Assembly (NCBI RefSeq): GCF_030409685.1
Contig: NZ_JAUFQJ010000026.1
Coordinates: 1-52,223 of the forward strand
Reading direction: 5' to 3'
Length of the DNA stretch: 52,223 nucleotides
Source: Ferruginibacter paludis
GTDB lineage: Bacteria; Bacteroidota; Bacteroidia; Chitinophagales; Chitinophagaceae
Shown: positions 34,520 through 43,396 of the stretch, piece by piece
How positions within the stretch are numbered: the stretch's first letter is position 1
Layout of the letters: the number at the start of each line of letters is the position of its first letter
The notes under the pieces: generated by a model
Databases searched by the model: none
The model's input: the letters and a program-made list of their open reading frames with translations, nothing else
Told to the model about the DNA's origin: nothing
Program-made: the position numbers and the translations under genes

Positions 34520-35884
34520 CTATCCCCTGATATGGTATGCCTTTGGCTGAACAAATGCCCTGATACCCTGGTAAGATAAAGTAGCACCTAAACCGGAATG
34601 TTTTCTGCCCGACCATGGTAAAGAGGCGCTAACCCTGTCGCAGCAGTTCCAGTACACGCTGCCGGTGTTCATTTGCTGCATGATGTTTTCCGCCCGGTCA
34701 AAGCTTTTTGAAAATACTGCTGCGGTAAGCCCGTAGCTGGTATCCTGCATCAACGCAATAGCCTCAGCGTCATCTTTTACTTTTTGTATACCAACCACCG
34801 GTCCGAAAGACTCTTCCATCATCACCTTCATGTTGTGATTTACATTCACCAACACTGTCGGTTCAAAATAGTAGCCTTTACGATCCGGTATTTTTCCACC
34901 ACATACTATTTGGGCACCCAAAATAACGGCATCATCTACCTGGGTTTCCAAAAAGGCTTGCTGTTCTTTTCTGCTCAACGGACCAATATCTGTACCCTTA
35001 TCCAGCGGATCACCGATTTTTAATTTTTTACACTCTTCAGCGTAGGCGTTTACAAAATCATCGTAAATATTCTCCTGTACATAAATTCTTTCCACGGCGC
35101 AGCAGCTTTGACCGCTGTTATAGACAACGCCTTCCAACGCATCTGCCGCAGCTTTTTTAATATTGTCTACATCATCAGCTACATACAAAGGATCTTTTCC
35201 GCCGAGCTCCAGCTGGCAGGGAACCATCTTGCCTGCTACCTTTTCAGCAATGTATTTTCCGGTGCGGTAACTGCCGGTGAAAAAATAACCATTCAGCGGC
35301 AACAACAGTAACTGCTCACCAACAGAACCTTTGCCTATGGCCATTTGAAAACAATTTTCAGGAACGCCGGCTTTATATAAGAGCGACTGTATGTGCAACC
35401 CGGTTAACGTGGCATACTCCGACGGTTTATAAAAAACAGCATTGCCGCTGATGAGCGCCGGAATAAAAACATTTACGCCTACAAGAAAGGGATAATTCCA
35501 TGCAGATATATTTGCGATCACACCCAGCGGTTCAAATACAATTTTTTCTTTGGTAGCGCCTTCTGTTGTAACCCATTCTTCCGCCAAATATTTGACAGCA
35601 TTGTCGATAAAATATTTAATACGGCCCCGGGCACCATTCAACTCATTGTAAGATTGTTGCAGCGGCTTGCCCATTTCGCTGGTAAGCGTAGCCGCCAGTT
35701 CATCTTTATTTTCATCCAATAAGTCGTAAAATTTTTGAATAGCAGCTATGCGGTCAGTAATATTTATTTTGGACCAGGCCTGCTGTCCTTTTGTCAGTAG
35801 ATCAAATTTTTCGAGGATAGATTGACTGGTATCTTCTGCAATTTCTGTTATAACGGTTTCTGTTGCCGGGTTGATTACTTTCAT
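34520..35884 (-). CDS. NAD(P)-dependent aldehyde dehydrogenase
   Basis: A 454-residue aldehyde dehydrogenase, oxidising an aldehyde to its acid. Catalytic Glu226 (QLELGGKDP) and Cys261 (NSGQSCCAVERIYV) are present, as are the Asn of ISAWNYPF (Asn130) and KPSEYATLTG. It resembles the succinate-semialdehyde and gamma-glutamyl-aminobutyraldehyde group. It is the last gene of the leftward cluster with permease, ligase, iron alcohol dehydrogenase and gamma-glutamyl hydrolase, so I infer that it oxidises a gamma-glutamylated amino-aldehyde to the acid. A hairpin at 35917-35937 lies about 30 bases before its ATG and could affect its expression. Confidence 0.88.
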   Translation of the reverse strand: MKVINPATETVITEIAEDTSQSILEKFDLLTKGQQAWSKINITDRIAAIQKFYDLLDENKDELAATLTSEMGKPLQQSYNELNGARGRIKYFIDNAVKYLAEEWVTTEGATKEKIVFEPLGVIANISAWNYPFLVGVNVFIPALISGNAVFYKPSEYATLTGLHIQSLLYKAGVPENCFQMAIGKGSVGEQLLLLPLNGYFFTGSYRTGKYIAEKVAGKMVPCQLELGGKDPLYVADDVDNIKKAAADALEGVVYNSGQSCCAVERIYVQENIYDDFVNAYAEECKKLKIGDPLDKGTDIGPLSRKEQQAFLETQVDDAVILGAQIVCGGKIPDRKGYYFEPTVLVNVNHNMKVMMEESFGPVVGIQKVKDDAEAIALMQDTSYGLTAAVFSKSFDRAENIMQQMNTGSVYWNCCDRVSASLPWSGRKHSGLGATLSYQGIRAFVQPKAYHIRG

Positions 35885-35916
35885 GATAGTGTTTTAGTGC
35901 TCTTTAATAATTGATA

Positions 35917-35937
35917 AGCCCTCCTTTCGGGAGGGCT
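35917..35937 (-). promoter_or_regulatory. GC-rich hairpin in the aldehyde dehydrogenase leader
   Basis: AGCCCTCC at 35917-35924 pairs with GGAGGGCT at 35930-35937 around a 5-base loop. In the minus-strand transcript it sequesters an AAAGGAGG sequence. No T-tract follows on that strand, so an attenuator or mRNA boundary is more likely than a simple terminator. Confidence 0.45.
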
Positions 35938-35994
35938 CACCAAGTTATTTATTTTAGCTGAAAAATTGCCTATAAATTATTATTGTAAGGCGTT

Positions 35995-36566
35995 TTAAAC
36001 GCTACACTTGTAACTTATTGCACGCCGTTTTTTTTCAACCAACGAAATTAAAATGTGATCGTTTTCTTGGGTTGCTTGTTTTATAGTTTTTTTAAGCTCC
36101 GCTAAATCTTCCAAGATATGCCGTTTATTATATGCGTATTCGGAGCGTTGTCATCGTGCCAAACTTCCGGATAAATTCCATTATTATTTAATTCTTTTGA
36201 GTCATAATTCATATCAATGCCAGTTTCTGATACTTTACCCAAGAACTCATCAAGCTTAGAAATTGTTGCTATGTCTAAGTATGGAATTAATTTTCCACTT
36301 TCATAAAAATCAAATCGGTCTTCAGACGCTAAACTTTTAAATTCCTCTCCCCCAAATGATTGGCTCGGATTGAAAATTTCACTCACAAGTTTTGCAGTTG
36401 AAGCATCTTGTCCTTTAGATAAAATAAATTCAAGTCCCATAAAAGAGCCTTGGAATATTGTGTAGCTTTTTGCTGAATCAATATCAAAAGGTCCTTCTTT
36501 TATTGATTGCTCTAACTGTCTAAAAATGGCCTGTGAAACTCTGTATAATGTCGCTGATTGACTCAT
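35995..36566 (-). pseudogene. DUF1877-family gene with a single-base frameshift
   Basis: The intact reading frame gives only 154 residues (36566 to 36102), starting MSQSATLYRVSQAIFRQLEQ, and stops shortly after NNNGIYPEVWHDDNAPNT. In another frame the same strand continues AYNKRHILEDLAELKKTIKQ followed by ATQENDHILISLV, the expected C-terminal helix and strand of DUF1877 (YfbM-like) proteins, to a stop at 35995-35997. One base missing near 36143 (between the codons for Thr and Ala-Tyr) explains both. The repaired protein would be about 190 residues. Function of the family is unknown. It could be a real pseudogene or a sequencing error. It sits inside the glutamylation cluster. Confidence 0.7.
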
Positions 36567-36611
36567 AGACGCAGTTACTTAAAATGACGTGCAACAATCA
36601 AGGCCAGCTTA

Positions 36612-37328
36612 TCAGGCAATTTTTTTAATCTCTTTCAAAAAGCGATCGCGGATGTTTTTGGCAGATGGCAATTCACCCAAATGAAATTTATACATCCGCT
36701 CAGGATGCCATTGTATTGCCAAAAAAAAAGGTCTGTTTTCTTTCTCCGTCCATTCAACTCCTTCAATAATGCCATCATCAGAGCCGCAGTTAATAGTTAA
36801 TCCCTCACCGAGTAAATCAATGCACTGGTGGTGGGCGCTATTGGTCATGGTTCTGGTAACGCCGGTAATTTCGCTTAGCAAAGTGCCTTTAACGATATTA
36901 ATACCGTGCGCTTTATCGTGTTCTTCAAAACGATGAATCGCATTAGAAATTGTGCCAATGTCTTGCCGCAAAGTGCCGCTCTGTATGCAATTGATCAACT
37001 GCATACCGCGACAGATGCCCAATAAGGGCAACTGGCATTGCTGGCTTTCGTGAAAAACAGCAATTTCAAACTCATCCCTTTTTTCATGAAAATGTAACGG
37101 TGCGTTTGGATAAATAATATTAGGATTATTATAAAACCGGGGGTGCATATCTACTCCGCCGGATAAAACGATGGCATCAAAATCCTTGATAGAACTTAAG
37201 TCTGTATGCTGCGGCTGCAGGGTAATTATTTCTATCGGGTCGCTGCCTTTTAACCATTGTACATAGTTGCTATGCTTTTCATCTGACCCGGTATAGGTAA
37301 CGCCAATTTTTATTGCAGGGTGCATCAT
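36612..37328 (-). CDS. Class I glutamine amidotransferase, gamma-glutamyl hydrolase (PuuD-like)
   Basis: A 238-residue cytoplasmic hydrolase of the peptidase C26 family, which cleaves gamma-glutamyl amides. The nucleophile Cys106 is in LLGICRGMQLIN, and the His208/Glu210 pair is in AIQWHPERM. Further motifs are VLSGGVDMHPRFYN and TNSAHHQCIDLLGEGL. In E. coli PuuD the substrate is gamma-glutamyl-GABA. In this cluster I infer release of the glutamate cap from gamma-glutamylglycine. Its start codon overlaps the iron alcohol dehydrogenase stop by one base (TAATG), indicating translational coupling. Confidence 0.87.
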   Translation of the reverse strand: MMHPAIKIGVTYTGSDEKHSNYVQWLKGSDPIEIITLQPQHTDLSSIKDFDAIVLSGGVDMHPRFYNNPNIIYPNAPLHFHEKRDEFEIAVFHESQQCQLPLLGICRGMQLINCIQSGTLRQDIGTISNAIHRFEEHDKAHGINIVKGTLLSEITGVTRTMTNSAHHQCIDLLGEGLTINCGSDDGIIEGVEWTEKENRPFFLAIQWHPERMYKFHLGELPSAKNIRDRFLKEIKKIA

Positions 37329-38479
37329 TACAAAGCTTCGGTGTACAATTGTTTAAAATCCGCTCTTGAGACGGGCTTAGGGTTATTGGGATGGCAAAAA
37401 TCTGCCAGCGCTAAATCACTCAATGTTTCGATATGTTCTTCTTTGACTCCAATATCACGCAATCTTACCGGTAAGCCGACCCGTTGGTTTAGTTCAAACA
37501 AGTGATTGACTACGGCTTCACCGGTTGTTTTTTCCAGGTCCATGGCCAGCGCCATTCTTTTAAACTCTGTTTCCAGCCCCGGTGCATTAAAACGCATACC
37601 GAATGGAAGATTCACAGCATTGGCCAGGCCGTGATGTGTATCAAGCAGGGACGACAATGGATGCGCAAGGGAGTGCACCACGCCCAATCCTTTTTGAAAA
37701 GCGACGGCGCCCATCAATGAGGCAATCATCATTTTACTTCTTGATTCCAGGCTGGGTTTGTTTACCGCTTCAGCAATGGATTGGTTGATGAGGAAAATTC
37801 CTTCCAGCCCGATACCTGCTGCCATTGGATGAAAATTTTTGGCGATGAATGCCTCCATATTATGTGTCAGTGCATCCATGCCGGTAGCTGCGGTAACAAA
37901 CGGCGGTAATTCCATTGTAAGCAACGGATCTGCAAAAACTATTTTGGCCATTAATTTGGGAGCAAATAAAATTCTTTTGCGGTGTGTATCATCTTCAGAA
38001 ATAATGGCGCTTCTGCCTACTTCGCTTCCGGTACCACTAGTTGTGGGCACTGTTATAAAATAGGGAACGTCTTCAGTAACATATTGATCGCCGCCAATCA
38101 GGTCATCGTAATCAAATAAATCGCGGTGATGGTTGATGCGCAATACGATGGCCCTGGCCACATCCATTGCTGCACCACCCCCGATGCCGATGATACAATC
38201 TCTCCCCGTTTCGTTGTATGCTTCTCCCCCTTTTAATACATCACTCTTAACCGGGTTTTTATGAATATCGGCAAACACTTCTACAGAAATTCCTTTTGCA
38301 GCAAGACTATCTTTTATATCTTTAAAAAAGTCCAGACCGCTAACCATTGGGTCGGTAACAAGCAACGGCCTGCTTAAGCCGTTGGTCAATAAATGATCCG
38401 GTAATTCTTTGATGGCACCGGCGCCAAAGCGGACAATGGTGGGGAAATTAAATTGTCTTACTACATTAAAATCTGTCAT
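37328..38479 (-). CDS. Iron-containing alcohol dehydrogenase (glutamylation cluster)
   Basis: A 383-residue group III dehydrogenase. NAD binding uses GIGGGAAMDVARAI at 98-111 and VPTTSGTGSEVG at 144-155. Likely metal ligands are Asp202, His206, His269 and His283, with the usual 14-residue spacing of the last pair (VVHSLAHPLSSLLDTHHG). It oxidises a primary alcohol to an aldehyde, or the reverse. The Puu pathway for putrescine uses the FAD oxidase PuuB at the equivalent step. An alcohol dehydrogenase in its place implies that the glutamylated amine carries a hydroxyl, as ethanolamine does. It is coupled to the hydrolase gene by a one-base overlap and lies 216 bases after the ligase gene. Confidence 0.88.
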   Translation of the reverse strand: MTDFNVVRQFNFPTIVRFGAGAIKELPDHLLTNGLSRPLLVTDPMVSGLDFFKDIKDSLAAKGISVEVFADIHKNPVKSDVLKGGEAYNETGRDCIIGIGGGAAMDVARAIVLRINHHRDLFDYDDLIGGDQYVTEDVPYFITVPTTSGTGSEVGRSAIISEDDTHRKRILFAPKLMAKIVFADPLLTMELPPFVTAATGMDALTHNMEAFIAKNFHPMAAGIGLEGIFLINQSIAEAVNKPSLESRSKMMIASLMGAVAFQKGLGVVHSLAHPLSSLLDTHHGLANAVNLPFGMRFNAPGLETEFKRMALAMDLEKTTGEAVVNHLFELNQRVGLPVRLRDIGVKEEHIETLSDLALADFCHPNNPKPVSRADFKQLYTEAL

Positions 38480-38695
38480 ACAAATTATTTTTTTGATAGG
38501 AACGCTGATGATACTGATTTGGACGGATCACCGCGGATTTTTTAGTTTTTGAATTTTTCGAAAGCCACGTAAAACCTCAAAGTTAGGAAGTGTACCATAA
38601 AGCTGAAAAAGTAAAAGTGTGCGACGCAACTGAAGAGCCACATAGCTGTACTGGCCCGGACAAAAAATCATTTACCACTTCAATTCGAAATGTTT

Positions 38696-40069
38696 TTATA
38701 TAATTTCCAGGTACCTTTTCAGTTCCCAGTCGGTGACCACTTTTGAAAATTGTCTCCACTCCCATTCTCTTGTTGCAGTAAAATGCTCCACGAATGTGGC
38801 ACCAAATAATTCAGCTGCAATGGGTGAAGTTTTCATTGCCTGTGTTGCTTCCCATAAATTCCTGGGCAGCGTACCATTCCTGATGTCTGCGTAACCGTTA
38901 CCAACTGTTGGCTGCGTTTTTAATTTCAATTTATTGTTAATGCCATACAAACCAGCCGCAAGGCAAGCCGCCATTGCGAGATACGGATTGCTGTCGGAAC
39001 CAACTACCCTTGTTTCCAGCCGCGTGCTGCTGCTGCTTCCGGGTAAAGCCCTTAAAGCCGTGGTGCGATTGTCGATGGCCCAGGTTAAGGTTGTGGGCGC
39101 CCAGGCTCCTTCTACCAAACGCTTATAACTGTTAACTGTAGGCGCAAACATAGGCAGTATAAACGGCAGGCAGGTCAGCTGACCGGCCATATAACTTTCC
39201 ATTAAACCGCTGATGCCCGTTGTCTTTTTATTATCGTAAAAAAGATTTTGTTTTTTTGCAGTGCTCCACAAACTTTGGTGCACATGCCCGCTGCAACCCG
39301 GCAAATTTTCGTTGAACTTAGCCATAAATGTGGCGATTACGCCATGCAGATGGGCTATCTGTTTTACACCACTTTTAAAAAGTACCGCCCTGTCTGCGGC
39401 TTCCAGTACTTCTGAATAAGTGATGGCTGCTTCGTATACACCCGGGCCTGTTTCGGTGTGCAGGCCTTCGATGGGAACGCCAAACTTTTTCAACAAATCA
39501 AAGAGGTCGTTAAAATAGTCATTTTTTTGTGCCACCCTTTGTAACGAATAACCAAACATGCCAGGCGTCATCGGCCTTGTATCGCGGAATTTTCCGTTAT
39601 ATAATTCTTCTGTATTATCCTGCAGGTTGAACCATTCAAACTCCTGTGAAAAATACGGCGTGTAGCCGTTGCTGTTAGCCTGCCCGATAATTTTCTTTAA
39701 TAAACTGCGGGGACAAACTTCCAACCCTTTGCCTTTACTATCGCAAAAATCTGCCAGGAAAAAAGGAGTTTCATTATCCCACGGCACCTGGCGAAAAGTA
39801 TTCAGGTCAACCACTGCGGTTGCATCAGGATAGCCGGAATGCCAGCCGGTATACTGGCTGTTATCGTATGCCACATCTGCCGAATCCCAGCCAAACACCA
39901 CGTTGCAAAAGCCAAATCCTTTTTCAACAATGCCGCTGAATTTTTCAAAACTCATCAGCTTGCCGCGGAGTATGCCATCCATATCGGTGATGGCGAGTTT
40001 TACTTTTTCGGTATTTTGTTCAGCTAACAGCCGCAACACTTTATCTATTAACTGTGGTTGATTGGACAT
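38696..40069 (-). CDS. Glutamine-synthetase-like gamma-glutamyl-amine ligase (PuuA/GlnA4 type)
   Basis: A 457-residue glutamine synthetase family protein in the group that joins glutamate to amines instead of ammonia. The N-terminal beta-grasp part contains VKLAITDMDGILRGK, and the catalytic domain has VFGWDSADV, FEWFNLQDN, ETGPGVYEAAITYSEV, HGVIATFMAKFNENLPGCSG, NSYKRLVEGAWAPTTLTWAI and SSTRLETRVVGSDSNPYL. It lacks the C-terminal adenylylation loop of GlnA. It overlaps the permease gene end by 29 bases, so the two are co-translated. Given the ethanolamine-type permease, the substrate is predicted to be ethanolamine, forming gamma-glutamylethanolamide; putrescine or another amine is the alternative. 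Confidence 0.9.
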   Translation of the reverse strand: MSNQPQLIDKVLRLLAEQNTEKVKLAITDMDGILRGKLMSFEKFSGIVEKGFGFCNVVFGWDSADVAYDNSQYTGWHSGYPDATAVVDLNTFRQVPWDNETPFFLADFCDSKGKGLEVCPRSLLKKIIGQANSNGYTPYFSQEFEWFNLQDNTEELYNGKFRDTRPMTPGMFGYSLQRVAQKNDYFNDLFDLLKKFGVPIEGLHTETGPGVYEAAITYSEVLEAADRAVLFKSGVKQIAHLHGVIATFMAKFNENLPGCSGHVHQSLWSTAKKQNLFYDNKKTTGISGLMESYMAGQLTCLPFILPMFAPTVNSYKRLVEGAWAPTTLTWAIDNRTTALRALPGSSSSTRLETRVVGSDSNPYLAMAACLAAGLYGINNKLKLKTQPTVGNGYADIRNGTLPRNLWEATQAMKTSPIAAELFGATFVEHFTATREWEWRQFSKVVTDWELKRYLEII

Positions 40070-41408
40070 CTGTTTTTCTTTTTACGATAAAATGAAACCA
40101 AATATAAGCAAGTGCAAGTATAGCAAAAAAGATCACGGCCAGTTTTATGTTGAGGCTTGTCATGGCTACAAGAGAAATAACAGCAATGATCAGTGCTGTT
40201 ACAGGAAACCAGGGATACAGGGGAACTTTAAATGGCCTTGGCATTTGGGGCTCTTTTTTACGCAACACCAACACCGCTATCATGGCAAATATATATAACA
40301 CAATTGCGCCAAAGCAGGCGATAGTAATAATGTCGCCGGTTTTGCCCGTGAACAAGGCAATGATACCGATGGCCATATTCAGCAGCAGCGCATTGACAGG
40401 CGTTTTAAATTTGGGATGAATTTTACCAAACACAACAGGGATACATCCGGTTTTACCAAACTCATACGTAGCCCGGCTTGCAGCCAGTATCAATCCATGA
40501 AAGGAAGCAACCAGCCCCATTAAACCAATCGTAATCAGTAAATGATATAACCATCCGCTGTTACCGGTAATTTGTCCCAAAGCCAGTGGTAGCGGCGAAT
40601 CAGAAGCATCTGCTCCGGGAGTTGCATAGACTATTTTTTCCCATCCCCCAACACCAACAGAGGAGATAAATACCAGCGCACACAAAATGATCAGCGTCAA
40701 TAAAGCAGAACCAAAACCCTTTAATACGTTCTTCTGGGGATTTACTGTTTCTTCCGCCACATTGGCAACGCCTTCCAGCCCGAGAAAAAACCAAACTGCA
40801 AAAGGTGTTGCAGCCCAAACACCTTCCCATCCATTAGGGAACGCATTTTGTGTAAGATTGGTCCAGTGAAAATGCGGAAGGGTAACGCCGCTAAATAATA
40901 CCAGCTCAAAAACTGCAAAGGCGGTAATGATCAGTTCAAAAGTAGTCGCTGCTTTTACACCATACATGTTAAGTCCGGTAAAAATAAAGTAGGCAACTAC
41001 AGCAATGCCGGTAACAGAAAACTGCGGTAAAAAAATATGAAAATAAGCACCGATGGCCGCAGCGATAGCGGGTGGTGCAAAAACAAATTCTATAATCTGC
41101 GCCATGCCGGCTACAAAGCCAATGTCTTTTCCCATCGCCCTGGTAGCATAATCAAATACACCGCCGGCCTTGGGTATGGCACATGCCAGTTCCGTGTAAG
41201 AAAAGGTAAATGTAACATACATGATGATGATAAAAAATGTGGCAATGGCCAACCCTAAAGTGCCACCAACCGGTAGCCCGAGATTCCAGCCAAAGTACAT
41301 CCCGGAGATAACATAACCAACGCCCAATCCCCATAACATTACCGGACCAAGTGTTCTTTTTAATTCCGTTGCAGAGCCCTCATTTGGTGTAATTGGTTGT
41401 TGCGTCAT
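40041..41408 (-). CDS. eat: Ethanolamine permease-like APC transporter
   Basis: A 455-residue APC-superfamily transporter with twelve predicted helices. The N-terminal signature LKRTLGPVMLWGLGVGYVIS, then GMYFGWNLGLPVGGTLGLA, ELACAIPKAGGVFDYATRAM and AQIIEFVFAPPAIAAAIGAY (partly quoted) matches the ethanolamine permease family (TIGR00908) as I know it. It imports ethanolamine or a similar small amine across the inner membrane. ATG at 41406-41408 (MTQQPITPNEG) is chosen; an upstream MMLIFKHNKK start at 41441 is possible. It is the first gene of the leftward cluster; its 3' end overlaps the ligase gene by 29 bases. Confidence 0.84.
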   Translation of the reverse strand: MTQQPITPNEGSATELKRTLGPVMLWGLGVGYVISGMYFGWNLGLPVGGTLGLAIATFFIIIMYVTFTFSYTELACAIPKAGGVFDYATRAMGKDIGFVAGMAQIIEFVFAPPAIAAAIGAYFHIFLPQFSVTGIAVVAYFIFTGLNMYGVKAATTFELIITAFAVFELVLFSGVTLPHFHWTNLTQNAFPNGWEGVWAATPFAVWFFLGLEGVANVAEETVNPQKNVLKGFGSALLTLIILCALVFISSVGVGGWEKIVYATPGADASDSPLPLALGQITGNSGWLYHLLITIGLMGLVASFHGLILAASRATYEFGKTGCIPVVFGKIHPKFKTPVNALLLNMAIGIIALFTGKTGDIITIACFGAIVLYIFAMIAVLVLRKKEPQMPRPFKVPLYPWFPVTALIIAVISLVAMTSLNIKLAVIFFAILALAYIWFHFIVKRKTDVQSTTVNR

Positions 41409-41622
41409 TGACTTTTTATTATGCTTAAAGATAAGCATCAAAGGAATACAATAATGATGATAGACGCTACGGATGCGTTACAAATTGTGAGATTGATTAA
41501 ATAAAAGCGGTCTTACAGGAATTTAAATCGCTTCTGATTATTTATAAAATGTGGTACAATACCAACTTGATCAGAGTGTAAATAGTTGACATCTTTTAGA
41601 AAAATGCATTTCAATGATTGCA

Positions 41623-43179
41623 TCAGCCAAGTTCGGCATATGCTGCAGCGGACATATTGTTTTGCAAAAACTTTTGCCAGTCTTCCAGCATCTTGCCTTT
41701 CAATACGCGGGGAAATTTGTGTTGTCCGCCTACTTTGCCTTTGGAGTGCATAAACTCCAGAAAAGTATTTTCTGAAAGCACGGTTATCAACACATCTTTC
41801 AACGCATGTTTTCTCTCTACCTCATAATCATCATTCAATTCTTTTAGTTTTTCGTCTATGCGTAACCGTAATACATCTTTGTCTATCGCATCATCTGTAG
41901 CAACATACCAGTGATGCGCAAAAAATAATTCATGCGGTACACCGGCCACCGTAAATTCGGGAATAGAAATATTCAACTCCTCACTCACCATCTCGATGGC
42001 CTTGTTCATATTATCCACACTTAAATGTTCGCCTACCAAACTCAAAAAGTGTTTGGTTCTACCTGTGATGATAATTTCACTTTTTTCTTTATTGATTAAT
42101 TTTACCGTATCGCCAATGGCATAGCGCCAGGCTCCGGCGTTGGTACTGATTAAGATAGAATAATCTTTGTTTTCTTCAATCTCATGTATCATCAATACTT
42201 CCGGATTGTCGACCATGTTTCCTTCACTGTCAAAGTTATTTTCATCAAAAGGCACGAATTCAAAAAAGATATTGTTATTCAATGCAAGGTGCATACCGGT
42301 TGAATCCTGCCGGTTTTGATAGGCTAAAAAGCCTTCGCTTGCCAGGTAAGTTTCAATGTAGGTGATGGGTTTGCCCAATAGTTTTACGAAACCTTTTTTG
42401 TATGGTTCCATCGCCACGCCGCCATGCACATAAAAGGCAAGGTTGGGCCACACTTCATGGATATTTTTTAACTGGTATCGCTCAATAATTTTTTCCATGC
42501 ACAACTGCAGCCATGCAGGTACGCCTACTATAAAACCTATATCCCAGTTAGGGGCATTCTCTACTATTTCTTCCAGTTTCTTTTCCCAGTCCTTTTCCCT
42601 CGCAATTTTTTTCCCGGGTTTATATAAGCCCAATCCTTGGAACCAGAAAGGAATATTTTTTTGCTGAATACCGCTGAGGTCGCCTGCATAATAGGTGGCT
42701 CCTTTTTGTAATTGTGTACTGCCACCCAGTAATAACCAGCCTTTGCCGATGGCACTTTTGGGAACGTCCTGGTATTTGGCTAAGCTCAATAATTGTTTGA
42801 AGCTGGTAATGGTATTGCTGCGGATTAAGTCCTTTGTAATAGGAATGTATTTACTCGCAGCTTCGCTGGTACCGCTGCTGAGCGCAAAATATTTTACCAC
42901 GCCCGGCCAGCAAACATCGGAAGTTCCTTCCACTGCCTTATGCCACCACTCTTTGTATATTTTACTGTAATTATAAGTCGGTACCAGTTGCTGAAATTTT
43001 TTACCGCTGTGCCTGCTCATTAAAATTTCATCAAACCTGTATGCCTGCCCAAACTGTGTGAACCTGGCCTTGCGCAACAACTTTTTAAGAACCCGTAATT
43101 GCTGACTCCGCGGCGTACTGATGGGCAGGTTGAGCGCCCTTGCAATGCTTGCCGGAAGTTTTAAATCAATAATTGCCAT
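41623..43179 (-). CDS. GH3 family acyl-adenylating protein, copy 2
   Basis: A 518-residue GH3/ANL superfamily protein, distant from copy 1 at 22993. The phosphate-binding loop reads FALSSGTSEAASKYIPITKD. Other blocks are EVWPNLAFYVHGGVAMEPYK, ETYLASEGFLAYQN, DYSILISTNAGAWRYAIGDT and the hinge IITGRTKHFLSLVGEHLSVD. It should adenylate a carboxylate and transfer it to an amine or thiol; the real substrate is unknown. The ATG at 43177-43179 gives MAIIDLKLPASIARAL. A TAAATTTG core promoter element lies at 43203-43210 on the minus strand. It lies 215 bases upstream of the permease start, with a separate reading unit likely. Confidence 0.88.
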   Translation of the reverse strand: MAIIDLKLPASIARALNLPISTPRSQQLRVLKKLLRKARFTQFGQAYRFDEILMSRHSGKKFQQLVPTYNYSKIYKEWWHKAVEGTSDVCWPGVVKYFALSSGTSEAASKYIPITKDLIRSNTITSFKQLLSLAKYQDVPKSAIGKGWLLLGGSTQLQKGATYYAGDLSGIQQKNIPFWFQGLGLYKPGKKIAREKDWEKKLEEIVENAPNWDIGFIVGVPAWLQLCMEKIIERYQLKNIHEVWPNLAFYVHGGVAMEPYKKGFVKLLGKPITYIETYLASEGFLAYQNRQDSTGMHLALNNNIFFEFVPFDENNFDSEGNMVDNPEVLMIHEIEENKDYSILISTNAGAWRYAIGDTVKLINKEKSEIIITGRTKHFLSLVGEHLSVDNMNKAIEMVSEELNISIPEFTVAGVPHELFFAHHWYVATDDAIDKDVLRLRIDEKLKELNDDYEVERKHALKDVLITVLSENTFLEFMHSKGKVGGQHKFPRVLKGKMLEDWQKFLQNNMSAAAYAELG

Positions 43180-43396
43180 GCATATCGTGCTTGATGATAC
43201 AACAAATTTACTGTTTACAATTGGCTTACAGGTAATAATTTACAAACGGAAAATAGTGCCGGACAATGGTAACAATTACGGGAAAAATATACAAAAGTAC
43301 TATCAATAGATATCCTAAAAATCGAGGTTAATAATACAAATAACTGATGTTTCATCCGTCAATATGGCGTAGGTTTGTTCATTAAATTTAAACGAT

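Noticed and set aside
34520..40069. Straight Puu pathway for putrescine
   Set aside because: No PuuB-type oxidase or GABA aminotransferase is present, and the transporter matches ethanolamine permeases. It stays the main alternative, not the preferred reading.
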